A program made the translations under genes and the position numbers. This document shows, in pieces, positions 56,874 to 64,000 of a stretch of DNA of 64,000 nt. The notes under the pieces were generated by a model. That model was not told the DNA's origin, did not search any database, and was given only the letters and a program-made list of their open reading frames with translations. Within the stretch, counting starts at the first letter, position 1. The number at the start of each line of letters is the position of its first letter. The stretch comes from Actinomycetes bacterium (GTDB taxonomy: Bacteria > Actinomycetota > Acidimicrobiia > Acidimicrobiales > Ilumatobacteraceae): the NCBI GenBank assembly GCA_025356335.1, contig JANXUF010000036.1, positions 1 to 64,000 on the forward strand. Reading direction: 5' to 3'.

Positions 56874-57026
56874 TCAGGTCGTCTTGGGATTTGAACGACC
56901 GGCGAGCTCGTGAACGCGAGGTCGGGAGGCCCCCGACAGCCCGGCGCCGCTCACAGATCGGATCGACGTGATCCGCCGTTCGCCGACATCACCGCCGACG
57001 AAGGCGACCACAAGCGATTGGGACAT
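56874..57026 (-). CDS. Possible small upstream gene of the ZIP transporter
   Basis: A 50-residue frame (MSQSLVVAFVGGDVGERR ... GRSNPKTT) with AGGA seven bases before its ATG, ending 7 bases before the ZIP start. It is not a known protein. It could be a leader peptide, the end of a broken gene, or chance. Apart from this, the stretch 56867-57280 holds nothing I recognise. Confidence 0.25.
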   Translation of the reverse strand: MSQSLVVAFVGGDVGERRITSIRSVSGAGLSGASRPRVHELAGRSNPKTT

Positions 57027-57280
57027 GGGTAGATCCTGATCTCAGATCAGCGGTTTAGCATCCGTCGATCGACCGTTGTCGGTGGCCCAGAAGTCGGGGT
57101 GCGTCGTCGCCGTGGAACTCCGCCTAGCGCTCGCCTAGCGCCTGCTTGCGATGCCGGCTGCGCAGTCAAGCGACTTACTCAGTCGTTCGAGCCCACCCTC
57201 GCTCATGGTGATGTGACTCTTACTATTTCGCCACCCGCAGGTAGATGGTACAGCGACACTGTCTTGCCAGAGGAGTTGCG

Positions 57281-57706
57281 ATGTCACCCGACCTGCCCTT
57301 CGACGACGCTGATCGCAGCAGCCGGCTCGAGCCGCGCTCTCGGGCGGACGATGAATTCGTTGCCCTGCAGGCATGGATCCTCGGACTTCCCTGGGTTGTC
57401 AGCGGCAACCGCGGGGTCGACGTCCCGCATCACATCGTCATCGACTGTGCACCCTTGCACGTCCGACACGTCTGGGCGGTCGTCTTCTCCGGGACGGACG
57501 ACCTGATGACCGAACTCTTCGTCGTGGTGACAGCGGATCTGATGTGCATCGTCTTCGAACTCGGTTGGTTCACCGGAATCGTGCCACTGGATGGCGGCCA
57601 AAGCCTGTGCCGTGTCGACCTCGAACGCAGCTCGGCACATGTGGAGATGGTGCTGCTGACAACGTACGGAATGATGTTTCCGGCGTTGGCACAGTCGGGT
57701 GACTGA
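57281..57706 (+). CDS. Hypothetical protein
   Basis: A 141-residue soluble protein starting MSPDLPFDDADRSS; AGGAG lies five bases before the ATG. Contains DEFVALQAWILGLPWVV and AVVFSGTDDLMTELFVVV. The mix of helix and strand with a DD-rich head is regular, but I recognise no family. Stands alone, 146 bases before the pirin gene. Confidence 0.65.
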   Translation: MSPDLPFDDADRSSRLEPRSRADDEFVALQAWILGLPWVVSGNRGVDVPHHIVIDCAPLHVRHVWAVVFSGTDDLMTELFVVVTADLMCIVFELGWFTGIVPLDGGQSLCRVDLERSSAHVEMVLLTTYGMMFPALAQSGD

Positions 57707-57852
57707 TGCTGTCTCGTCGGTCGTCGACGAAGATTCATGCAGGAGAGACCAACCTCGCGGTGAGACCAGGAAGCGTCGGCGTCCGCCGCCAGCAACGCCT
57801 CGCCACGTGACCAATCCTTCACTACCGACCGACTTGACAGATGGAGGCTCCC

Positions 57853-58809
57853 ATGCCCGCGATCGACGCCGATACGACCACCCTGACGAGGCTGCCCGAA
57901 ATCGATGTCGCTGCACGCGAGCGACATGTGCTCTCCCTGACGCTGGCGCCGTCCGATTTCGAAGGTGAAGGATTCCCGGTTCGCCGCGCCTTCGCCGGCG
58001 TCGCCCGCGAACTGCTCGACCCGTTCGTTCTCATGGACCAGATGGGTGCCGTCGAATACGCGCCCTATGAACCCCGGGGAACCGACTGGCATCCGCACCG
58101 CGGCTTCGAGACTGTTACCTACATCATGGACGGCATTTTCGTGCACCAGGACTCCAGCGGCGGGGGCGGATCGATCACCGACGGCGCCACCCAGTGGATG
58201 ACAGCCGGGTCCGGCATTTTGCACATCGAGACACCACCGGAAGCACTCGTCGTCAGCGGCGGCCTCTTCCACGGCGTCCAGTTGTGGGTCAACCTGCCGG
58301 CCAAGGACAAGTTGACCGCACCCCGCTATCAGCACCTCGACGCCGATCGCGTTGCGCTGCTGGCGTCGCCAGATGGCGGTGCCCTGATCCGGCTGATTGC
58401 CGGCGATCTCGGCGGCACGCATGGACCTGGGACCACGCACACTCCGATCACCGTCGCCCATGCGACGATTCAGCCCAATAGCCGACTGGCGGTACCGTGG
58501 CCCGCCGAGTTCAACGCTCTCGTCTATGTGTTGGCCGGCCAAGGATCGGTCGGCACGACCCAGGTTCCCGTCGGCCACGGGAATCTGGCCGTGTTCGGTT
58601 CGGGCGACTTCTTCGTGGTCACGGGCGGCACTGCCGAATCCCTCGATGTACTGCTGCTGGGTGGTCGTCCGCTGAGGGAGCCGATCGCAACCTACGGTCC
58701 GTTCGTCATGAACACCCGCGCCGAACTCGCCCAGGCCGTCGAAGACTTCAACGCCGGCCGCCTGGGCACCGTCCCGACCGACGGCATTCGTCCGTATCGG
58801 AGGCCCTGA
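57853..58809 (+). CDS. Pirin-family protein
   Basis: A 318-residue bicupin. The N-terminal cupin carries the metal site HPHRGFETVTYIMDG and HIETPP; the C-terminal cupin contains VYVLAGQGSVG. ATG at 57853 has GGAGG five bases upstream, better than ATG 57841. Pirins bind iron; some have quercetinase activity or interact with redox enzymes. It converges on the carH-like gene, so it is not in that operon. Confidence 0.93.
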   Translation: MPAIDADTTTLTRLPEIDVAARERHVLSLTLAPSDFEGEGFPVRRAFAGVARELLDPFVLMDQMGAVEYAPYEPRGTDWHPHRGFETVTYIMDGIFVHQDSSGGGGSITDGATQWMTAGSGILHIETPPEALVVSGGLFHGVQLWVNLPAKDKLTAPRYQHLDADRVALLASPDGGALIRLIAGDLGGTHGPGTTHTPITVAHATIQPNSRLAVPWPAEFNALVYVLAGQGSVGTTQVPVGHGNLAVFGSGDFFVVTGGTAESLDVLLLGGRPLREPIATYGPFVMNTRAELAQAVEDFNAGRLGTVPTDGIRPYRRP

Positions 58810-58922
58810 GGTCTCCAGGCTTGGACAATTGTCGCTTCGCGGCGGCGATCAGACCAGCCTGATCCTCGGTCTGCCGGTCGAAGTGAATGCGGATCGTTAC
58901 GAGGTCACGCCTGCCGACGCGC

Positions 58923-59720
58923 CTACCCGCCCGACTTTCGTTGGACGGCGACAGCGGCTCGGACCTGCATGACGAGGTCGTCCAGTGTCCGTCCTGGCCC
59001 ACCGACGACGACCGGAGTGCCGGATTTTCTGATCCGGTCGGCAGTCTCGTTGGCACGCTCGCTGCACGCAGGATTGACCACCGTCAGAACTGCGACGTCG
59101 ATATCGTGCTCGGCGCAGAAACGGACGAGTTCATCCGGAGGCATGTCGGCGCCGAGGTGATGCACCCACCAGTTGTGGTCACGGAGCACCACGGATGCCA
59201 TGGTCGTCGCCAACGAGTGGCGATCGCCGGAAACTGCGGCGACCATGGCCGTGCCACGCCGTCGGCCCCGAGGTCGCGGAGCCACTTCTCCGAGGATCCG
59301 CTCGACGATCGCCGATGCCCGGTGCTCGACCCAGATCGAGAGTTTGCCGTCGTGCCAGTCCTGTCCGATCCACTCGAGCGGGGGTACGAGCACCTGTTGA
59401 ATGAGGTCGATGAGCGGGGTGTGCTCAGCAACGAGCGCTCCGGCGAGGTCTCGTGCGCCGAACTCGTCGCCGGTCGACAGCGCAGTGTGCATCTTCTGCG
59501 CAGCCCGCTCCAGTCTCGGAGCGCCAGGTGGTTTCGGACGCGTCGGGGTCCGTCGGGCCTCGAGCAAGGCGGCGAGCTCGTGGCGCAGGACGCGATATCG
59601 GCCGTCGACCACGTCAGCCGGCAACTTCCCGGCCCGCACCCACCGATACACGGTCTGGTAATGCACGCCGACTTCGGCGGCGACTTGATCGAGGTCGAGT
59701 GCGTCGCCGGACAGGTCCAC
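58923..59720 (-). CDS. carH: CarH/LitR-like B12-dependent light-sensing repressor
   Basis: A 265-residue regulator. Residues 8-50 are an excisionase/MerR-type helix-turn-helix (LDQVAAEVGVHYQTVYRW, then GRYRVLRHEL). Residues 70-145 are the cobalamin cap with W122, H123, E132 and H133 in DWHDGKLSIWVEH, the Wx9EH signature in which H123 equals the upper light-adduct His of Thermus CarH (H132). Residues 155-255 are the B12-binding Rossmann domain with the lower ligand H168 in GDRH. GTG start with AAGGTGA upstream. Predicted: dark AdoCbl form represses, light releases it. Divergent from the rhodopsin gene with the 10-base repeats between. Confidence 0.93.
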   Translation of the reverse strand: MDLSGDALDLDQVAAEVGVHYQTVYRWVRAGKLPADVVDGRYRVLRHELAALLEARRTPTRPKPPGAPRLERAAQKMHTALSTGDEFGARDLAGALVAEHTPLIDLIQQVLVPPLEWIGQDWHDGKLSIWVEHRASAIVERILGEVAPRPRGRRRGTAMVAAVSGDRHSLATTMASVVLRDHNWWVHHLGADMPPDELVRFCAEHDIDVAVLTVVNPACSERANETADRIRKSGTPVVVGGPGRTLDDLVMQVRAAVAVQRKSGG

Positions 59721-59760
59721 TCGCTCACCTTAGACCAACCCGAGGACAATTCGAAGAATA

Positions 59761-59800
59761 TTTGTTTAACAATGTTAATTTATGCCTAATGATGTTAAAG
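59761..59800. promoter_or_regulatory. Four phased 10-base repeats, candidate CarH operator
   Basis: TTTGTTTAAC, AATGTTAATT, TATGCCTAAT and GATGTTAAAG are contiguous. On the minus strand the cores are TTAACA, TAGGCA, TTAACA and TAAACA, three of which fit the TnnACA core I recall for the CarH operator (Thermus repeats are about 11 bases apart). They lie 58-97 bases before the rhodopsin ATG in a strikingly AT-rich patch within the carH-rhodopsin divergent region. Confidence 0.7.
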
Positions 59801-59857
59801 TTCGCTCTCAAGCCGCCGACTTCAGGCGGTTCACCTCCCTCCCGAAGGAGCATTTCA

Positions 59858-60694
59858 ATGGAACTCACTCTGGGCAAGACCCAGTTCAACCTGGTGTACA
59901 ACTCGTTCTCGTTCGTCATCGCCAGCATGGGCGCAGCGCTGCTGTTCTTCCTGCTGGTGCGCAACCGAGTAGCCCCACAGCACCGCACGGCCGTCACGCT
60001 GTCAACCATCGTCGTCGGCGTCGCGTTGTACCACTACGTACGCATCTTCGGATCGTGGAACGAAGCGTTCTCGTTCACCAACGCCAAGTTCGTCCAGAAC
60101 GGCAGGCCCTTCAACGAGGGCTACCGCTACGTGGATTGGCTGCTCACGGTGCCGCTGTTGCTGAGTGAACTGGTCGTCGTCCTCAAGCTGTCCAAGGCCA
60201 AGACCCGCAGCCTGGTGGTGCGCCTCTCGATCGCTGCCGTGGCGATGATCGCCCTCGGCTATCCCGGCGAGATCTCCGGAGCACACAGCTCGGCCCGCAC
60301 GATCTGGGCGGCCGCCTCGACGCTGCCGTTCCTCTACATCCTGTTCGTGCTCTTCGTCGAGCTCGGGAGATCACTCGATCGCCAGAGCGCCGGCGTCAGG
60401 AAGCTCGTCGATGTGCTGCGCTACATCATCCTCGCGACGTGGGGTGTGTACCCGATTGCCTACATGCTTCCCTCGTTGATAGACGACCAGTCCAAGGCAC
60501 TCGTCGCTCGCCAGGTGATGTACTCGCTCGGTGATGTGTTGGCCAAGCCGCTGTTCGGTCTGCTCGTGCTGTCCATCGCCCTGGCGAAGTCCCGTGAGGA
60601 CGGCTACGTCGAGGCCGGGATTGCCGGCTCCAGCCAGATCGGTGAGCTCGGCGCACGAGTTCCCGACGACGCTCGCGAGATCCTCAGCTCCTGA
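59858..60694 (+). CDS. Proton-pumping rhodopsin, xanthorhodopsin clade
   Basis: A 278-residue seven-helix retinal protein; AAGGAG seven bases before the ATG. Helix C reads RYVDWLLTVPLLLSELVVV: D93 acceptor, T97, E104 donor, so the DTE motif of outward proton pumps; L101 at the tuning site suggests green absorption. H59 is the D93-partner His of this clade, K230 (DVLAK) binds retinal and D226 is the second counterion. ALGYPGEIS and ARTIWAAASTLPF are xanthorhodopsin-like. Position A151, where carotenoid-antenna pumps have Gly, is Ala. Followed by blh, which supplies retinal. Confidence 0.97.
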   Translation: MELTLGKTQFNLVYNSFSFVIASMGAALLFFLLVRNRVAPQHRTAVTLSTIVVGVALYHYVRIFGSWNEAFSFTNAKFVQNGRPFNEGYRYVDWLLTVPLLLSELVVVLKLSKAKTRSLVVRLSIAAVAMIALGYPGEISGAHSSARTIWAAASTLPFLYILFVLFVELGRSLDRQSAGVRKLVDVLRYIILATWGVYPIAYMLPSLIDDQSKALVARQVMYSLGDVLAKPLFGLLVLSIALAKSREDGYVEAGIAGSSQIGELGARVPDDAREILSS

Positions 60695-60715
60695 ACGTTC
60701 CATCCACCCGAATGT

Positions 60716-60748
60716 CCGTCCCGGCGCCCGCCACGGTCGCCGGGACGG
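60716..60748. terminator. Strong hairpin between rhodopsin and blh genes
   Basis: CCGTCCCGGCG (60716-60726) and CGCCGGGACGG (60738-60748) form a perfect 11-base GC stem with an 11-base loop, starting 22 bases after the rhodopsin stop. No U-run follows, so partial termination or 3' protection of the rhodopsin mRNA is more likely than full termination. Confidence 0.6.
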
Positions 60749-60772
60749 GCGTGACACCCGAAAGGCCCGGCG

Positions 60773-61708
60773 ATGACCGACATCATCGAGGTGACAGCCA
60801 CTGCGCATCTCGCCGACGGGCCGATCCAGGGCCGGCGCGACCAGCTGGAACGACGGCGTCACGTCGTTGCCGTGTGTGCTGCGATCGCAGCGGCGGTTGC
60901 AACGCTCCTCGGCTGGACGCCGAGCTCTGCTGCTGCGTTGACGATCGTCATCGTCGCCATCGCCATCGGCCTGCCTCACGGGGCACTCGACATCGTCATC
61001 GGTCCACGGATGACCAAGCGATCGCTGTTCTTCGGGTGCTACCTCGCCGTCGCAGCCGTCACGACACTGGTGTGGTTGGCGGCACCCCTGCTTGCGCTGG
61101 TGACCTTCTTCGCCGCCTCCTGGTTCCACTTCGCCCGTGGTGATGCTCCCTCACATCGCCGCCTCCGTGGTGCCGGAGGCCTGTTCGGGGTGTCGACGGC
61201 CGGCTGTGCACTCGGACTCCCGCTCGCGTTGCACAGCGGTGTCGTGGCACCGGTGCTGTCCGACCTGCTCGTCGGCAACGGCGCGCTCGGCGGCCGGCAG
61301 GTGGCCGCCATCGGCTGGGTCATCGCGTATCCGTCGATCACTGCCGGCGTGGTGGCCGCCATCGCTGCGGTGGAGCTCCATCGATACGCCGCCGTCGCCG
61401 AGATCACCGCCATCGCGACGCTCGCGGTCGTCGTCCACCCACTGGTCTCGTTCGCGCTCTACTTCGCGCTGTGGCACTCGCCTCGGCACCTGATCGAACT
61501 CGACATCGACCGTCCGTCGTGGGCGCTCGCACTGGGCGCCAGCGCAGCCACCTTGATCGCCGGGGCAGTCGTATGGCGGCTGATCGAACCCTCAGCAGCG
61601 ACATCGACACGGGTGATCTTCATCGGCCTCGCCGCACTCACCGGTCCTCACGTCGTCGTGACCGAGCTACTGCGAGCCCATCGATCAAACGATCGACGCA
61701 CCACCTGA
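60773..61708 (+). CDS. blh: Brp/Blh-family beta-carotene 15,15'-dioxygenase
   Basis: A 311-residue membrane enzyme with about eight hydrophobic helices that cleaves beta-carotene into two retinals. Conserved His-rich positions are visible in GLPHGALDIVIG, ASWFHFARGD, HPLVSFALYFALWHSPRHLIEL. AAAGG lies seven bases before the ATG. It forms the retinal-supply half of the rhodopsin unit. No carotenoid biosynthesis gene lies in the window, so beta-carotene must come from elsewhere. Confidence 0.95.
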   Translation: MTDIIEVTATAHLADGPIQGRRDQLERRRHVVAVCAAIAAAVATLLGWTPSSAAALTIVIVAIAIGLPHGALDIVIGPRMTKRSLFFGCYLAVAAVTTLVWLAAPLLALVTFFAASWFHFARGDAPSHRRLRGAGGLFGVSTAGCALGLPLALHSGVVAPVLSDLLVGNGALGGRQVAAIGWVIAYPSITAGVVAAIAAVELHRYAAVAEITAIATLAVVVHPLVSFALYFALWHSPRHLIELDIDRPSWALALGASAATLIAGAVVWRLIEPSAATSTRVIFIGLAALTGPHVVVTELLRAHRSNDRRTT

Positions 61709-61815
61709 AGCCGAGGATCCTCGCATCGTCGACACGCCCTCAACTCCGGCATCGGCCGCCGAGTGGTTGCCGGCGTGGCGAAGTGCTACGTGGAGCGCCG
61801 CCGAGCCGGGCGAGA

Positions 61816-62160
61816 TCAATCCGGTTGGTCGAGGCCGAGAACATCGACCCACAACCGTTTTGGTCGCTGCGCGCACGCCAGTTGCAGGCGTATGCCGTCG
61901 ACGCCGACCTCGCATCGTGCTGCCGTCACCGGGCCGAACAGCAGTCGGGCAGCGAGCAATCCCGCATCACCGGCGTGAGCGCCGTGGACGATCAACGTCG
62001 TGCCGTCTGCAAATCGAAGTCGCACGGCGTGCACGGACGTTGCGGACTCCACCACCCGCAACGGCGTTCGTCGCCGAATCAGAACATTCACGCGACTGGC
62101 GATGAGAGCGTGTAATTCGCCGGACAGTTCGACACTGACCGTCTGGAGCATTTCGAACAT
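61816..62160 (-). CDS. Hypothetical beta-rich protein
   Basis: A 114-residue protein (ATG 62160; the frame extends further upstream but becomes Arg-rich). HAVRLRFADGTTLIVHG, GDAGLLAARLLFGPV and LWVDVLGLDQPD suggest a regular alternating strand pattern. I recognise no family. Convergent with blh. Confidence 0.55.
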   Translation of the reverse strand: MFEMLQTVSVELSGELHALIASRVNVLIRRRTPLRVVESATSVHAVRLRFADGTTLIVHGAHAGDAGLLAARLLFGPVTAARCEVGVDGIRLQLACAQRPKRLWVDVLGLDQPD

Positions 62161-62250
62161 GTCCGGATCGATATCGGTGAGATCGTGACCGGGGTCGGCT
62201 CGACGATGCGATACTCCCCGCCGTAAGCGCCATCTCGCAATCACAACCAC

Positions 62251-62700
62251 TCAACCTCTCGAGGGTGCTATCGATCGAGCGTGCACGTCTCCACTGCCTC
62301 CAACCCTTCCCGGTGGCGCCGCCACTGAAACATCCGCAGCGGTGATCAGTGTCATCGCAGACACGATTGCCGCATCGACGCCGCCTCTGGCAAGGACGTC
62401 GGCGTTCGTCGGCGAGTGAGCTCCACCGTCGATCGCCGCTCCGCACTGCTGTTGTGCACAAATGTCGTTCGGGCCACGCAGGGAGCAGTCCGCCGAGACG
62501 AGCGAGATGCCCAGGCACGTCGATCCAACCGTGAGGCAGCATCGCCAGACCGACGGCTGCGGCGTGCAATCTGTGCAGCCGTGGCGCCGATCCAACCATC
62601 TGGTGGGAACGTTGGCCAGCATGTGCGAAGCCCGTCGAGGCGGCACGACACCTCCGATCCCGATCGCCCGAAAGCGACAGACGCTGCTTCGATCAGTGAG
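62251..62700 (-). pseudogene. Patatin-like phospholipase remnant, truncated and frameshifted
   Basis: One frame (about 62599 down to 62450) reads LAMLPHGWIDVPGHLARLG and AWPERHLCTTAVRSG; the continuation appears in another frame as GAAIDGGAHSPTNADVL. The DGG-HSPTNADVL segment holds the catalytic Asp motif of bacterial patatins. About 30 residues between the two pieces are missing, and the N-terminal GxSxG half is absent because another gene starts at 62762 on the other strand. Confidence 0.75.
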
Positions 62701-62761
62701 AATTTCCCACATTCGGGGAGCTGCGCTGTATTCGGATGGTTGGGACAGCCTCTCGTCGTCC

Positions 62762-64000
62762 ATGAGCCAGAAAACGTCGTCCAGCAGCAACATCGAAACG
62801 TCGCCGGCCGTCATGACGGGCGTCCGACGTTCCAAGGACAACCGACCGAAGCGACGACCGTTCGTGCTCGCCGAGGGCATGGGCGTGACGACCGACGGGA
62901 GCGAAACCGTTGGGACCGGTGACCTCGTTGTCGCAGCCGATGTGAGCCGCGCGACGCAACACAGCGGCCCGACCGCCGCTGCACCCGGCTCCGGTGGCCA
63001 GCACATCGTCGACAAGACGTTCAACGGCACGGGCGATCTGGCGAACCGGTCACTGCAGTACCTCGGAGGACCGGTACTCAGCTCTGTGCAGCTTCGCCTC
63101 GTCTTCTGGGGCCGGGAATGGGCTGGCACCGCGCCGCCGGTGACGATGAGCCAGGTCCTCGACGACGTCAAGTCCATCTGCGCCGGTCCGTACTTCGACG
63201 CCGCAAAGCAGCTCGGGGCCAATGGCGCATACGTCGATCGTGTCGTGCAGATCACGAACAGCGACCCTCCGAACCCCGTCACCGCGAGCGATGCCGGCAA
63301 CCTCGTGCTCGGGCTCATCGACAACGACACGGTGCCGGAACCCGATGACGACCTCACCACCGCTCTGTACATCGTGCTGTTACCACAGCGTGTCGGAGGC
63401 GCAACGCTCTCGACCCCGCCAGGACTGAATGGCGCCCATTCCTACGCGACCTACAGCGACTACGACTTCCCCGTCGATTGGGACAACGACAGCGTCTTCT
63501 ACGCCTGGATTCGCAACACCGGCTCGAGGGCGCAGATCTCGACGACGGTCTCACACGAGATCGTCGAGGCGATGACCGACCCGATGGGCAACGGGTGGCA
63601 GGTGACCCCGACGAATTCGTCGAACTGGAACGAGGTGGGCGATGTCTGCCGGTCCACGTTCGTCCTCAACAGCGTTACTGTGCAGTCGTACTGGTCCGGC
63701 AAGGACAACAGCTGCGTCGTGCCGACGTGGCAGCCGGACAACTACCAAGTGACTTGGATCTACAAGCCGAGTCGTACCGGCCACATCGAGTGGATGGGTG
63801 GAACGCAAGCGAACGGCCAGACGTGGCAGATGACGCGAAACGAGGTCATGAGCCGAGTCCAAGCCGGCGACCGCTTCGCCGTCGAAGGAGTTCCATCCGG
63901 CACAGAGTCGTTCGTCGGTGTCTACTACCGCGACGCGTTCCATCCCTATCTCGGCACCACCGCCGACGGCATCGCCGACGACAACCTGCTGGCGCTGCCG
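62762..64000 (+). CDS. Partial: possible secreted metallopeptidase-like protein (HEIVEAMTDP)
   Basis: Open to the window end (at least 413 residues). ATG at 62762 is one of several possible starts; ATG 62813 and GTG 62696 are others and none has a good ribosome binding site. A disordered head is followed by TFNGTGDLANRSLQYLGGPV, a Trp-rich strand region, and HEIVEAMTDPMGNGW, which looks like an extended zinc-protease motif (HE...xTDP). No classic signal peptide is seen. C-terminus not available. Confidence 0.6.
   Translation, partial: MSQKTSSSSNIETSPAVMTGVRRSKDNRPKRRPFVLAEGMGVTTDGSETVGTGDLVVAADVSRATQHSGPTAAAPGSGGQHIVDKTFNGTGDLANRSLQYLGGPVLSSVQLRLVFWGREWAGTAPPVTMSQVLDDVKSICAGPYFDAAKQLGANGAYVDRVVQITNSDPPNPVTASDAGNLVLGLIDNDTVPEPDDDLTTALYIVLLPQRVGGATLSTPPGLNGAHSYATYSDYDFPVDWDNDSVFYAWIRNTGSRAQISTTVSHEIVEAMTDPMGNGWQVTPTNSSNWNEVGDVCRSTFVLNSVTVQSYWSGKDNSCVVPTWQPDNYQVTWIYKPSRTGHIEWMGGTQANGQTWQMTRNEVMSRVQAGDRFAVEGVPSGTESFVGVYYRDAFHPYLGTTADGIADDNLLALP

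Noticed and set aside
59858-60694. Heliorhodopsin, chloride or sodium pump type
   Set aside because: Helix C carries D-T-E (D93, T97, E104), not NTQ, NDQ or the heliorhodopsin pattern, so an outward proton pump is most consistent.
62700-63372. Minus-strand frame opposite the start of the metallopeptidase-like gene
   Set aside because: Low-complexity Ser/Arg/Pro composition with no motif; the plus strand reads a coherent protein here. Only the patatin part below 62700 is kept.

Overview
The window is high-GC DNA with dense, overlapping gene junctions (GTGA, ATGA and TTGA stop/start overlaps), GTG/TTG starts and actinobacterial gene types: a furA-katG pair, a DUF222/HNH endonuclease, LLM (luciferase-like) flavin oxidoreductases, a Liv-type ABC importer, and a CarH-type regulator beside a xanthorhodopsin-clade rhodopsin. 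I infer an aquatic actinobacterium, most likely in the Acidimicrobiia/Ilumatobacter neighbourhood. That placement is inference; no rRNA, tRNA or marker gene is present.

Positions 640-42700 form a very large catabolic island. It holds two cytochromes P450, three Rieske oxygenase alpha subunits, one 2Fe-2S ferredoxin, three LLM oxidoreductases, seven short-chain dehydrogenases, a zinc alcohol dehydrogenase, a frameshifted acyl-CoA synthetase, two VOC proteins, four SnoaL/NTF2-fold proteins, two ThuA-like proteins, a PEP-swivel protein without its ATP-grasp partner, a DUF3237 protein and a branched-chain-amino-acid-type ABC importer with its lipoprotein. It ends in an acetoin/pyruvate-dehydrogenase-like block (E1 alpha, E1 beta, AcoX, E2). 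One TetR-family repressor gene (34871-35512) lies inside. An AT-rich palindromic motif related to TTGATCAATT recurs at several transcription-unit starts, which suggests a common regulon. The substrate cannot be read from sequence; uptake, ring or side-chain hydroxylation, CoA activation, dehydrogenation and a 2-oxo-acid dehydrogenase-like step are all represented.

Positions 42800-51300 hold stress and housekeeping genes: an iron-sulfur (6-4) photolyase relative, furA-katG, a truncated antitoxin, a membrane protein, an epimerase, a PQQ-propeller lipoprotein and an HNH endonuclease. Positions 52800-54100 are a decay zone with broken SDR and DUF3237 genes. Positions 54200-58800 hold a haloperoxidase-like hydrolase, a DJ-1-like protein, a ZIP metal transporter, an unknown protein and a pirin.

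The most interesting locus is 58923-61708. A B12-dependent CarH/LitR-type photoreceptor gene diverges from a proton-pump rhodopsin gene, which is followed by blh (beta-carotene cleavage to retinal). The 137-base intergenic region contains four 10-base phased direct repeats that look like the CarH operator. This is a candidate circuit in which light, sensed through adenosylcobalamin, switches on the light-driven proton pump and its chromophore supply.

The last 2.3 kb hold a hypothetical gene, a truncated and frameshifted patatin remnant, and the start of a possible secreted metallopeptidase cut by the window end. No transposase, integrase, CRISPR array, tRNA or rRNA was recognised.
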